Below are positions 25,148-33,324 of a stretch of DNA of 64,000 bases, piece after piece; the first letter of the stretch is position 1, and every line of letters starts with the position of its first letter. Origin of the DNA: Anaeroplasmataceae bacterium. GTDB taxonomy: Bacteria > Bacillota_I > Bacilli_A > Acholeplasmatales > JAEDCM01. The position numbers and the translations under genes are program-made. The stretch covers positions 1-64,000 of the forward strand of contig JAEDCM010000001.1 of the NCBI GenBank assembly GCA_016294165.1. The letters run 5' to 3'. Under the pieces are notes generated by a model. The model was not told where the DNA came from, searched no databases, and was given only the letters and a program-made list of their open reading frames with translations.

Positions 25148-25567
25148 CTATATAACTTTCTTTTGCATATTAGCTCCTAATTCCACATTTCCAAATTCAA
25201 AAGAATATCCATTTTTTTCTAAAAAAATGATGGAATCCAATATTGGAGCAACTTGAAATCTTTTGACAAAATCAAATTCATCTAATGTTCTTTTTTCCGC
25301 AGATTTAAGCATCATTGAACCCAATCCTTGATTTCTTTTATTGGGCATTACACATAGCTTAGATATGTAAGAAGTATCATTTTTAACTAAAACGCGACAT
25401 GTCGCAACGGGTGTTAAACCTTCAAATCCAACAAGAATTAATGATTTATCATCTAAGTCATCAAAAACCTCATCTTTATTCATCCCAAACTCATTAACAA
25501 AAACTTGGCCACGGACAAAGATGGCAGCTTTTAAATCAGTATTAGTTTTTGCGGCTTTTACAATCAT
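25148..25567 (-). CDS. GNAT-family N-acetyltransferase
   Basis: A 139-aa acetyl-CoA-dependent acetyltransferase. It has the IFVRGQVFVNEFG start typical of YjcF/ElaA-like GNATs, the SKLCVMPNKRNQGLGSMML acetyl-CoA loop (Q/R-x-x-G-x-G/A) and FLEKNGYSF at the C-terminus. The substrate is unknown. An in-frame ATG three codons earlier exists, but AAAGG would abut it; the ATG at 25567 has the proper spacing. Confidence 0.85.
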   Translation of the reverse strand: MIVKAAKTNTDLKAAIFVRGQVFVNEFGMNKDEVFDDLDDKSLILVGFEGLTPVATCRVLVKNDTSYISKLCVMPNKRNQGLGSMMLKSAEKRTLDEFDFVKRFQVAPILDSIIFLEKNGYSFEFGNVELGANMQKKVI

Positions 25568-25630
25568 CTTAACCATCCTTTCAAATACATTAATATTATA
25601 TATTATTTTTAACTTATTATCTAGGTTATA

Positions 25631-25659
25631 TTGAAAAAAAATACCAAATAAGATATAAT
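25631..25659 (+). promoter_or_regulatory. Promoter of the EIIB-like/HPr-like pair
   Basis: TTGAAA (25631-25636), 17 bp, TATAAT (25654-25659), 22 bp before the first ATG. Confidence 0.65.
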
Positions 25660-25680
25660 TTAGAAAAAGGGAGTGGATGT

Positions 25681-26022
25681 ATGGAAATCTATTTTATCAT
25701 AGGTGGAATAGTATTATTCTTATTGTTAATAATATTAATTGTAGTCTTAAAGTCAAAGAAGAAAAAACCAAAAATCAAAATTGACCAAAAATACATTGAA
25801 GATTTAATTGCTAAATTTGGAGGAAAGAATAACATTTCCAAAATTGAGGTTGATCAAAATAAATTAAAAGTTGATGTTATTGATCGAAAGATTGTGAATC
25901 TTGAAGGGATCAAAGAAATGGCATCTAGTGGTGTATTTATGACAAATAATACTATTAAAACCTTATTCAAATATGATTCTTTAGCCTTAAAAGAGGAATT
26001 AAAAAAATATAAAGGTGAATAA
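25681..26022 (+). CDS. Membrane-anchored PTS EIIB-like protein lacking the active cysteine
   Basis: A 113-aa protein with one N-terminal transmembrane segment (about 4-24), a basic linker (KSKKKKPKIK) and an EIIB-like domain of the glucose/PtsG type (YIEDLIAKFGGKNNISKIEV...). In true EIIB the phosphorylated Cys follows the first strand in a CxTRLR motif. Here the aligned stretch reads VDQNKLKV, with Asp58 where the Cys should be. It therefore cannot be a phosphocarrier in the usual way; Asp could mimic phosphate. It is directly followed by an HPr-like gene, also without its phospho-acceptor. Function unknown; a regulatory role is inferred. Confidence 0.75.
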   Translation: MEIYFIIGGIVLFLLLIILIVVLKSKKKKPKIKIDQKYIEDLIAKFGGKNNISKIEVDQNKLKVDVIDRKIVNLEGIKEMASSGVFMTNNTIKTLFKYDSLALKEELKKYKGE

Positions 26023-26023
26023 A

Positions 26024-26293
26024 ATGAAAAAAAAGTATATTATTTCAAATAATCTTGGAATTAATCCTAAAAAAGCCACATCTCTTGTTTATACGGCAAA
26101 TAAGTTTAAATCAGATATATTTGTCTATTTTAATGAAACAAAAGCTAATTTAAAATCGATTATGAGTTTTATGAGTCTTGGGTTATCTAAAGGTGATGAG
26201 ATTGAAATTGAAATCAAAGGAATTGATGAAAAAGAAGCTTTTGATGAGATTTCTTCAATAATTCGTAATTTAAAAATCGCAATGGAAATATAG
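26024..26293 (+). CDS. HPr-like protein lacking the catalytic histidine (Crh-like)
   Basis: An 89-aa protein with the HPr fold. The active-site region, GLHARPA in HPr, reads GINPKKA here, with Asn14 replacing the phosphorylated His and Lys replacing the Arg. The regulatory serine region is intact: KSIMSFMSLG with Ser45 matching HPr Ser46. This is the pattern of Crh in Bacillus (His to Gln), a CcpA co-repressor that cannot take part in sugar transport. AGGTGA spaced 5 nt before the ATG at 26024 fixes the start; an in-frame GTG 9 nt earlier overlaps the ribosome site. Cotranscribed with the EIIB-like gene one base upstream. Confidence 0.8.
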   Translation: MKKKYIISNNLGINPKKATSLVYTANKFKSDIFVYFNETKANLKSIMSFMSLGLSKGDEIEIEIKGIDEKEAFDEISSIIRNLKIAMEI

Positions 26294-26330
26294 TTATACT
26301 ATATTTCTTTTTTTATTTGGAGGGATTAAT

Positions 26331-27077
26331 ATTTTAAAGGCGATTATTTTAGGAATTATTGAAGGTATTACCGAATGGTTACCTATAAGCAGTACTGGTC
26401 ACTTGATAATATTTAACCAGTATTTGAAATTTGAAATGCGCGAGGAATTCTTTGATTTATTTTTAGTTTTAATTCAATTAGGTGCTGTTTTAGCAGTCAT
26501 TATTTTGTTTTTCAAATCGTTAAAAAGTAAAGAAAATATTATTAAAATAGTTATAGGTGTATTGCCATGTGCAATTTTAGGATTAATCTTTGAGGATATA
26601 ATTGATAAATACTTTTATAATGTTTATAGTATAGCAATCTGTCTTATTTTCTATGGAATTATATTTTTATTTACTAACAAGTTTAAAACAAATAAAGATG
26701 AAGTAAGCTATAAGCATGCCCTTTATATTGGTTTATTTCAAACACTAAGCTTATTTCCAGGATCAAGCAGAAGTGGAGTTACTATCATTGGCGGAATGAT
26801 GCTTGGATATAGTAGAGTTGCTTCATCAGAGTTTTCATTTTTTTTATCAATTCCTACAATGCTTGGGGCTAGTTTTTTAAAATCTTATAACTTTTTTCAA
26901 ACGACATCATTAAGTCATGAAGAGTTTATTGTTCTATTGGTCGGATTTTTAACAGCTCTTGCGACAAGTTTGCTTTGCATTAAAGGATTAATGAATTATA
27001 TTAAAAAAAATGATTTCAAAATATTTGGTATTTACCGAATTATTTTAGGAATCATTTTACTTAGCTTTTTTTATTAA
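26331..27077 (+). CDS. uppP: Undecaprenyl-diphosphatase UppP (BacA), probable ATT start
   Basis: A membrane phosphatase of about 248 aa that recycles undecaprenyl pyrophosphate for cell-wall synthesis; it also gives bacitracin tolerance. The essential N-terminal motif EGITEWLPISSTGHL lies upstream of the first ATG (26403), and PGSSRSGVTI is the second motif. Starting at that ATG would delete the catalytic block. Reading back, no ATG, GTG or TTG occurs in frame before the motif. GGAGG at 26319-26323 lies 7 nt before an ATT at 26331 (I/M-L-K-A-I-I-L-G), the normal UppP N-terminus. Its 3' end overlaps the convergent helicase gene by 21 bp. Confidence 0.88.
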   Translation: MLKAIILGIIEGITEWLPISSTGHLIIFNQYLKFEMREEFFDLFLVLIQLGAVLAVIILFFKSLKSKENIIKIVIGVLPCAILGLIFEDIIDKYFYNVYSIAICLIFYGIIFLFTNKFKTNKDEVSYKHALYIGLFQTLSLFPGSSRSGVTIIGGMMLGYSRVASSEFSFFLSIPTMLGASFLKSYNFFQTTSLSHEEFIVLLVGFLTALATSLLCIKGLMNYIKKNDFKIFGIYRIILGIILLSFFY

Positions 27078-29339
27078 ATTTTTTAAATCATTATTTGAAT
27101 AATAGCTTTTGATGTCCACCCAAGATGGTGGCATTAGCTTTTTATAGACGGTATAATTAAATCGTTCGTCATATAAAATGGCAATTCCTTTATCATTTTC
27201 ACTGCGAATAAGTCTTCCAACAGCTTGAATAACCTTGGACATTCCGGGAATTTGATAGGCATAATTCATACCATCAAGGCCATTTTTATCAAAATGCTCC
27301 TTAAGCATATTATTATAGCTTCCAAACATTGGTAGACATACACTAACAATTAAGACACCACTTAGCATGTCACCGATATAATCAATACCTTCACTAAAGG
27401 CTCCACCCATGACGAAGAATCCAACCTTTGTATAGCTTGAATCTTTAAACTCCTCAATAATCGCATGGCGTTCAGCCTCACTCATCGTAGGAGTTTGAAT
27501 GATATATAGATAATTAGGATTATCTAACTCTGATACTACGAGGTTTAAATATTCATAACTTGGAAAAAAGACAATATAATTTCCCGTTTTATAGCTTATC
27601 ATGGCTTCAATTGTGGAAATGATATCACTGATGCTTTCCCCTCGGTAGTTATATTTAGTATTCGCATATTTTGGAATCATTATGCTCAAATTATGAGGAT
27701 TAAATGGTGAAGGAATTGTTATAGCCTCACCTAAGCCTTTAGTAATGAATTTTTGATAATATTCGATTGGATGCATAGTTGCACTAAAGAATATTGATGA
27801 AACAGTATGATTGTTTAGAGTTTCTAAAATTTTATTTGAGGCATCTAAACATCTAATTTCAATTTCATTTTTATTGATGATAAACCTAAAATCCTCATCA
27901 AAGAAATCGGAGATTTTCACAAATCCTTTTAGGTTGAAATATATTTCTAAAGCTTCCTTATGATTTGGAAGTTCGGGATTTTCATTTAAGGCATCCTCAG
28001 CTAAATGAGCAATCTTTCTAATAGGTGAAATTAATTCATCAATTAAAAAATCGGTATAGTAATAATCATCACTATAATTTAAGATATTATTTTGAAATTC
28101 TTTAATGCTTTTTTTAATTGAAGGCTTGACCTTGGATAAATAACTTTTTAAATCATCAAGTTCGAGATAATTAAAAGTTGAAGAATACATATCGCGTGAT
28201 CTAGTAATCATATTATGAGCCTCATCGATGAGCAAAATATTTTCATAATCATTGGTGTCAAAATATCTGATTAAATGAGTTCTTGGATCAAAGGCATAAT
28301 TATAATCACCAATAATCATATCCATATAATTCGATAAGTCTAATTGTAATTCAAAGGGACATATTTGGTGTTTTTTAGCTAATTCCTTAATGATATCAGT
28401 TGAAAATACATCATAATTGTTATATCCATCATATAAGGCATTCTTTAGTTTTGTGTAATAATTATTCGCAAAAGGACAAAGATTAGGATCACAATTAAAT
28501 TCATTATGAATGCATATTTTTTCTTTAGCTGTCAATTCAATGGCTTTAATATCCGCATTTTTATTTCTTAAAAGATTAATAGTTTCAATCGCAACTTTTT
28601 TTCCACTTGTTTTAGCAGTTAAATAAAATATTTTTTCACGCTCATTACTCAAGGCTTTAAGGGTTGAAAAAATCGTTGAAATGGTTTTTCCGACACCGGT
28701 TGGCGCAATTGCAAATAAGGTTGATTTATTTAAGATATTGTTATAGCATTCCTTCATCAGCTTTTTTTGATATAATCGGTAGTTAGGAAAAGGAAACTCC
28801 ATGATTTTAACTGATTCTAATAAAGATATAGAGTGCTTATTTATCTTATCAATCCATGAAATATATTCATTAATAGTTTCAAAGAAGAAGTCAGATGCTT
28901 CTTTAAATGTGATTTCTTCCTCAAATGATTTTGTCTCATAATTTGGAATTTTTACATAGGTTAATTTAATTTTGACGTTTTCTAAATCATTTTCGTCCAT
29001 ATATAGATAGGCATACATCTTTAATTGAGCTAGATGCTCAGGCTTGAAGGATATTTCGATTTCCTCTAAATTTTTATGAGTAGATTTAATCTCTTCAAGA
29101 GTATAACGCGATAAAACACCATCGATGAAACCATTGATGGTGATTTGATAGTTATTAAGTTCGAAAGTCTTTTTAACATGATATTCTTTTTTATCATCTG
29201 CCTTGTATAAACTTTGAAGATGATTGTGGGCTAATGTTCCTTCATACATACTATTTTGAAGGACAAATTCATTAGTTAGATTACCAGTTTGATAGATAAA
29301 TAAAACGACCTCTTTTACGGCAAGACTAATATCCTTCAT
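27057..29339 (-). CDS. PD-(D/E)XK nuclease fused to an XPD/DinG-type Fe-S helicase
   Basis: A 760-aa fusion. Residues 1-175 look like a RecB/Cas4-type PD-(D/E)XK nuclease: GFIDGVLSRYTLEEIKS gives the D...E-x-K signature, and QLKMYAYLY the conserved Q/Y helix. The rest is an SF2 Rad3/XPD-type helicase with Walker A (APTGVGKT), DEAH box (LIDEAHN), four cysteines for an Fe-S cluster (CIHNEFNC, NLC, ICPF) and a C-terminal QAVGRLIR motif VI. It should unwind and cleave DNA during repair. An alternative name is DinG-like helicase. It is followed in the same direction by nothing; its 3' end overlaps uppP. Confidence 0.82.
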   Translation of the reverse strand: MKDISLAVKEVVLFIYQTGNLTNEFVLQNSMYEGTLAHNHLQSLYKADDKKEYHVKKTFELNNYQITINGFIDGVLSRYTLEEIKSTHKNLEEIEISFKPEHLAQLKMYAYLYMDENDLENVKIKLTYVKIPNYETKSFEEEITFKEASDFFFETINEYISWIDKINKHSISLLESVKIMEFPFPNYRLYQKKLMKECYNNILNKSTLFAIAPTGVGKTISTIFSTLKALSNEREKIFYLTAKTSGKKVAIETINLLRNKNADIKAIELTAKEKICIHNEFNCDPNLCPFANNYYTKLKNALYDGYNNYDVFSTDIIKELAKKHQICPFELQLDLSNYMDMIIGDYNYAFDPRTHLIRYFDTNDYENILLIDEAHNMITRSRDMYSSTFNYLELDDLKSYLSKVKPSIKKSIKEFQNNILNYSDDYYYTDFLIDELISPIRKIAHLAEDALNENPELPNHKEALEIYFNLKGFVKISDFFDEDFRFIINKNEIEIRCLDASNKILETLNNHTVSSIFFSATMHPIEYYQKFITKGLGEAITIPSPFNPHNLSIMIPKYANTKYNYRGESISDIISTIEAMISYKTGNYIVFFPSYEYLNLVVSELDNPNYLYIIQTPTMSEAERHAIIEEFKDSSYTKVGFFVMGGAFSEGIDYIGDMLSGVLIVSVCLPMFGSYNNMLKEHFDKNGLDGMNYAYQIPGMSKVIQAVGRLIRSENDKGIAILYDERFNYTVYKKLMPPSWVDIKSYYSNNDLKNLIKKAK

Positions 29340-29366
29340 ATTACCACCAAGAAGATTATAGCATAT

Positions 29367-29570
29367 TTAAACCAGTAAATCCTCCAATGTTTTTAAAAAT
29401 TTCGTTTTTTCTGAGTTATTTAACGAATTATAATATAATTCAAATAAAACTCCAAGTCCAGGAAGAACCTTTTCTTCCTTGTTTAGCATTTGATTAATTG
29501 AGGATTCTAATTCATTATAAGAAAATCCTTTTAAATTATTTATAATAGTTTTTCTTATATCAAAATTCAT
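29367..29570 (-). CDS. sspI: Small acid-soluble spore protein SspI
   Basis: A 67-aa protein matching the SspI family along its length: MNFDIRKTIINNL start, a central helix, and the hallmark EEKVLPGLGVLFE followed by a charged helix ending TLEDLL. SspI is a minor SASP of Bacillus, made in the forespore under sigma-G. GGTGAT lies 5 nt before the ATG. A convincing sigma-G promoter was not found. It is transcribed in the same direction as the helicase gene 27 bp downstream. Its presence is strong evidence that the organism makes endospores. Confidence 0.88.
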   Translation of the reverse strand: MNFDIRKTIINNLKGFSYNELESSINQMLNKEEKVLPGLGVLFELYYNSLNNSEKTKFLKTLEDLLV

Positions 29571-29624
29571 TATGTATCACCATTTTTATTTTTTCAAGTT
29601 TATGATTTTTTATGCATAAATTCT

Positions 29625-29652
29625 TTGAATTTAATTTATTATTTGGTAAAAT
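29625..29652 (+). promoter_or_regulatory. Promoter of pepV
   Basis: TTGAAT (29625-29630), 16 bp, TAAAAT (29647-29652), 23 bp before the GTG start. Confidence 0.55.
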
Positions 29653-29675
29653 AATAGCATAGAGGTGTATATAAA

Positions 29676-31019
29676 GTGAATTTTTATAGTGAAATTTTAA
29701 AATATAAAGATGAATTAATTAAAGATTTAGTAGGTTTAGTACAAATTCCAAGTGTACTTGATAGATTTGATGAAAGCAATTTGGAGTATCCATTTGGTAA
29801 AGATATTCGTGATGCCTTGGATTATATGTTAAATTTAGCTAAAAGGGATGGCTTTTTAGTAAAAAATATTAATAATTATGCTGGACATATTGAATATGGA
29901 AAAGGTGATGAGCTAATTGCTGCATTAGGGCATCTTGATGTTGTGCCGGCAACAGGAATTTGGAGTAAAGAAAAATTTGGTGGAGAAATTATTGATGGAA
30001 AAATCTATGGTCGTGGTACTCAAGACGACAAGGGGCCAACAATTGCCTGTTATTATGCATTAAAAATGTTAAAGGATTTAGGGCTTAATTTTTCAAAAAG
30101 ATTTCGTTTGATTCTTGGATGTGATGAAGAATCAGGAAGTAGATGTGTTAAGAAATATTTTGAAAATGAAGAAATGCCAAGCTTTGGTTTTGCGCCAGAT
30201 GCGAACTTTCCACTAATCAATGGCGAAAAGGGAATTATCAGTTTTGATATTGTTGGAGAGTTCAAAGATCCGCATATTGAATATTTCAAGGCTGGAGATC
30301 GATATAATATTGTTCCCGATGTAGCATGCGCAAAACTAAATATTGATTTAAAAAAAGAGTTTTTAAGTTATTTAAAGAAGAATAACTATGAAGGTGAAGT
30401 GGATGATGATGTTTATACTATTAAAGGAAAAGCTAGTCATGCCATGGCACCTGATAAAGGAATTAACGCTATCAGCTTACTTGCAAAATTCTTGAATAAA
30501 TACTTAAAAAATGATGTGATTAAATTAATCTGCAATTATTTAGCGGATAATGAGTATGGAAAAAAATTAGGAATTGATTGTTATGATGAGGAAATGAAGC
30601 ATTTAACAATGAATTTAGCTAAGATTGATTATGAGGATAATGAATTTAAAATTGGATTAAATTTCCGCATTCCAAAAATTGAATGTGTTAATATGATCAA
30701 GGAAGGTTTTGCGAAGGTATTAAATGATTTTTATTTAATTCAATTGAATGATTGTAAGGTGCATTATGTGCCAAGTGATGATAATGATGTGACCACATTA
30801 TTAAATGCTTACAAAAAATACACTGGTGATGTGGATGCTAAAGCTTTCACTATTGGTGGTGGAACATATGCCCAATCACTTACTAAGGGTGTTGCCTTTG
30901 GGGCAATGTTTAAGGATAGTGAGGAGACAGAGCATATGCCTGATGAATATATGAAAATTGATGATATTTTAAAAGCAGCAGCAATTTATGCCGAAGCGAT
31001 TTGGGAGTTGTGTAAATGA
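29676..31019 (+). CDS. pepV: Dipeptidase PepV (M20 family)
   Basis: A 447-aa metal-dependent dipeptidase of the Sapep/PepV group. Metal ligands lie in ALGHLDVVP and GRGTQDDKGP; the catalytic Glu pair is in CDEESGS; FTIGGGTYAQ and EETEHMPDEY close the active site. It hydrolyses dipeptides in the cytosol during peptide use. Translation starts at GTG with AGAGGTG upstream. The last bases overlap trmB (ATGA), so the two are translationally coupled although their functions are unrelated. Confidence 0.93.
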   Translation: MNFYSEILKYKDELIKDLVGLVQIPSVLDRFDESNLEYPFGKDIRDALDYMLNLAKRDGFLVKNINNYAGHIEYGKGDELIAALGHLDVVPATGIWSKEKFGGEIIDGKIYGRGTQDDKGPTIACYYALKMLKDLGLNFSKRFRLILGCDEESGSRCVKKYFENEEMPSFGFAPDANFPLINGEKGIISFDIVGEFKDPHIEYFKAGDRYNIVPDVACAKLNIDLKKEFLSYLKKNNYEGEVDDDVYTIKGKASHAMAPDKGINAISLLAKFLNKYLKNDVIKLICNYLADNEYGKKLGIDCYDEEMKHLTMNLAKIDYEDNEFKIGLNFRIPKIECVNMIKEGFAKVLNDFYLIQLNDCKVHYVPSDDNDVTTLLNAYKKYTGDVDAKAFTIGGGTYAQSLTKGVAFGAMFKDSEETEHMPDEYMKIDDILKAAAIYAEAIWELCK

Positions 31020-31651
31020 GATTAAGAAACGTGAAGGATGCCGATGTAAAGCTAAAGGAATCAAAGTATTATTTAGAAAATCCGTTATCTTATAAAGGAA
31101 AATGGAACAAATATTTTCAAAATGATAAACCAATTTATATTGAAATTGGAATGGGTAAGGGTCAATTTATTTTAAATATGGCCAAAAAATATCCAGATAT
31201 TAATTTTATCGGGATTGAAAAATATGCATCAGTTTTATTAAAAGCAGCTGCTAAGGCTAAGGATTTTGAATTAGATAATTTAGTGTTCTTTAGCTTTGAT
31301 GCGACAATGATTTTAGATTTATTTGAAAAAGAGGAAATCAGCCGTATTTATTTAAATTTTAGTGATCCATGGCCTAAAAATGGGTATAAAAAGCGTCGTT
31401 TAACGCATAGTAATTTTTTGGATAAGTACGTGGAGATTTTAAAAAAAGGTGAATATATTTATCTTAAAACCGATAATAGGAAGTTCTTTGAATTCTCGAT
31501 CGAAGAGATTGCTAACTATGGATTTTATATCAGTAATGTGTCACTAGATCTTCATAATTCGAATTATGAGGAAAATATTATGACAGAATATGAAGAAAAG
31601 TTTAAAGATAAAGGACCTATTTATCGCTTAGAAGCTAATATGAGGGAGTAA
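31016..31651 (+). CDS. trmB: tRNA (guanine-N7-)-methyltransferase
   Basis: A 211-aa SAM-dependent enzyme that forms m7G46 in tRNA variable loops. The SAM site is EIGMGKGQF, and the family signature SDPWPKNGYKKRRL is complete. Normal length. It is coupled to pepV by a 4-bp overlap and followed by two small uncharacterised genes in the same direction. Confidence 0.95.
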   Translation: MRLRNVKDADVKLKESKYYLENPLSYKGKWNKYFQNDKPIYIEIGMGKGQFILNMAKKYPDINFIGIEKYASVLLKAAAKAKDFELDNLVFFSFDATMILDLFEKEEISRIYLNFSDPWPKNGYKKRRLTHSNFLDKYVEILKKGEYIYLKTDNRKFFEFSIEEIANYGFYISNVSLDLHNSNYEENIMTEYEEKFKDKGPIYRLEANMRE

Positions 31652-31655
31652 AATT

Positions 31656-32057
31656 ATGAAATTGATTATTGCGGAAAAACCAGATGATATAGGATTGATT
31701 TGTAGTGAATTAATCGATGAATTTAAAAGTAGTAATTTGTTTTCTATTATTAGCTTAGGACAGATAAATCCCAAAATGGAAATCAAGGAAACATTGAATC
31801 ATGAGACTTTTGGTGAAAATGGAAATATCGTTATTTGCCAATTAGGATTAGATGGGAACATCGATTTTGATTTTCAAAAGGCTAAAGAATCAAAAAAACT
31901 AATTGTTGTAGCGTGTGGTCCTAAATATCAAAATATTATTAAACAGATTTTTAATGAAGTATCTAATGAAGATGTTAATGCTAGCATGTTATTTGATCAT
32001 AATGACTTTACGATTATCATAGATAAAATGGCAGCAAAAAAAATAGAAAAATGGTGA
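31656..32057 (+). CDS. Protein of unknown function (133 aa)
   Basis: A soluble, acidic 133-aa protein beginning MKLIIAEKPDDIG. The LIIAEKP start resembles the first strand of a Toprim domain (as in topoisomerase III), but the DxD metal motif and the rest of that fold are not evident, so I do not assign it. It lies 4 bp after trmB with a GAGGGAG ribosome site and seems to be part of that transcript. Confidence 0.65.
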   Translation: MKLIIAEKPDDIGLICSELIDEFKSSNLFSIISLGQINPKMEIKETLNHETFGENGNIVICQLGLDGNIDFDFQKAKESKKLIVVACGPKYQNIIKQIFNEVSNEDVNASMLFDHNDFTIIIDKMAAKKIEKW

Positions 32058-32063
32058 TAATAA

Positions 32064-32540
32064 ATGAGTTATTTAAAAGAATTAGTTGCAAAAGCTAAAC
32101 AAACAACAAACAGCAAAGAAGCTGAAAGAATCAAAAAGAGATTAATCAAAATTGGAGCAACATTGGCGATTTTTGGATATGTTGGAGTTTTTGTTTGCTT
32201 TGCAGGATTTACGATTAGTTCGATGAAATTACAAGGGTTTACAACAATTTCCATGATTTTTTTCATTTGCTTTATGCCTTGTGGATTTATTGGTGCAATT
32301 GGAACATATATATTAAATTTGGGCTTAGGTATTGTGGTAGCAAAGGCGACTACAAATTTCTTAGATACCAATAAATATTGTCCTTCGTGTGGAGATATTA
32401 TTACATCGGATGAAAAGTTTTGTTCAAAATGTGGTAGACCATTATTAATTAATAAAAAATGTCCAAAATGTGGTAAAGAAAACGCAATTGATACTATATA
32501 TTGCACAGAATGTGGATATAAATTGGAAGAAAGGCATTAA
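32064..32540 (+). CDS. Membrane protein with two C-terminal zinc ribbons
   Basis: A 158-aa protein with a charged N-terminal helix (1-30), two transmembrane segments (about 31-55 and 62-95) and two zinc ribbons: YCPSCGDI...FCSKCGRP and KCPKCGKE...YCTECGYK. Such double-zinc-ribbon membrane proteins are common in Bacillota, but their roles are mostly unknown. It is the last gene of the pepV-trmB transcript; the strong eda promoter starts 28 bp later. Confidence 0.8.
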   Translation: MSYLKELVAKAKQTTNSKEAERIKKRLIKIGATLAIFGYVGVFVCFAGFTISSMKLQGFTTISMIFFICFMPCGFIGAIGTYILNLGLGIVVAKATTNFLDTNKYCPSCGDIITSDEKFCSKCGRPLLINKKCPKCGKENAIDTIYCTECGYKLEERH

Positions 32541-32567
32541 AAATACTATGTTAAAGTCCCTTATTAA

Positions 32568-32596
32568 TTGACAAATAGGGTAATATTAATTATAAT
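32568..32596 (+). promoter_or_regulatory. Consensus promoter of the eda-kdgK cluster
   Basis: TTGACA (32568-32573), 17 bp, TATAAT (32591-32596): a perfect sigma-A match. An imperfect inverted repeat CCCTTATT-N7-AAATAGGG overlaps the -35 box and could be an operator for uronate control. Confidence 0.8.
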
Positions 32597-32648
32597 TTAT
32601 TTGATATAGTATATTTTAAAATATAGACTAGAAAAGAGGAAAATTAAA

Positions 32649-33302
32649 ATGAAAAAATTTGATGTTTTAAAAAGAATTTCAGATGTTGGTGTTGTTGCAG
32701 TAGTAAGAGCAAACAACGAAGAAGAAGCAATTAATGTTTCAAAAGCTTGTATTGAAGGTGGAGTACCTGCAATTGAAGTTACTTTCACAGTACCTGGTGC
32801 TGAAAATGTAATCAAAAAATTAAAAGAAACTTTCTCACCTGAAGAATTAATCGTTGGTGCTGGTACAGTTTTAGATAGCGAAACAGCACGTGTTGCGATT
32901 TTAAATGGTGCTGAATATATCGTTAGCCCTGGTTTTGATTTAGAAAGTGCAAAATTATGTAATAGATATCAAGTTCCTTATATGCCAGGATGCATTACTA
33001 TTACAGAAATCGTTCGTGCAATGGAAGCAGGATGCGATATCGTTAAATTATTCCCAGGAAGCCTTCCAGGACCTTCATATGTTAAAGCAGTTAAAGGACC
33101 ACTTCCACAATGCAATATCATGCCTACTGGTGGAGTAGATTTAGATAACGTTGCTGATTGGATTAAAGCTGGTGTAGTTGCTGTAGGTTCAGGATCTCAT
33201 TTAACAGGACCTGCTGCTAAAGGTGATTTAGCTACAACAACTGAAAGAGCTAAATTATATGTTAAGGCTGTTGCCGATGCAAGAGCTGCATTAAAAAAAT
33301 AA
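32649..33302 (+). CDS. eda: KDPG / KHG aldolase
   Basis: A 217-aa class I aldolase splitting 2-keto-3-deoxy-6-phosphogluconate into pyruvate and glyceraldehyde 3-phosphate. The catalytic Schiff-base Lys is in DIVKLFPGS; VVAVVRANN near the N-terminus carries the conserved Arg, and EVTFTVPGA and GAGTVLD are present. It is the first gene of a cluster with two KDG kinases and a YhcH-type protein. The cluster therefore covers the last two steps of uronate/pectin breakdown (Entner-Doudoroff lower branch). Confidence 0.95.
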   Translation: MKKFDVLKRISDVGVVAVVRANNEEEAINVSKACIEGGVPAIEVTFTVPGAENVIKKLKETFSPEELIVGAGTVLDSETARVAILNGAEYIVSPGFDLESAKLCNRYQVPYMPGCITITEIVRAMEAGCDIVKLFPGSLPGPSYVKAVKGPLPQCNIMPTGGVDLDNVADWIKAGVVAVGSGSHLTGPAAKGDLATTTERAKLYVKAVADARAALKK

Positions 33303-33324
33303 ATAGAAATGGGGCGAGCCCTTT

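Noticed and set aside
29571..29640. Sigma-G promoter before sspI
   Set aside because: GCATA and CATAAAC occur, but not at the 17-18 bp spacing or with the CATNNTA pattern expected.
31656..31700. Toprim/topoisomerase assignment from MKLIIAEKP
   Set aside because: Only the first strand resembles Toprim; the DxD motif and remaining domain are absent.
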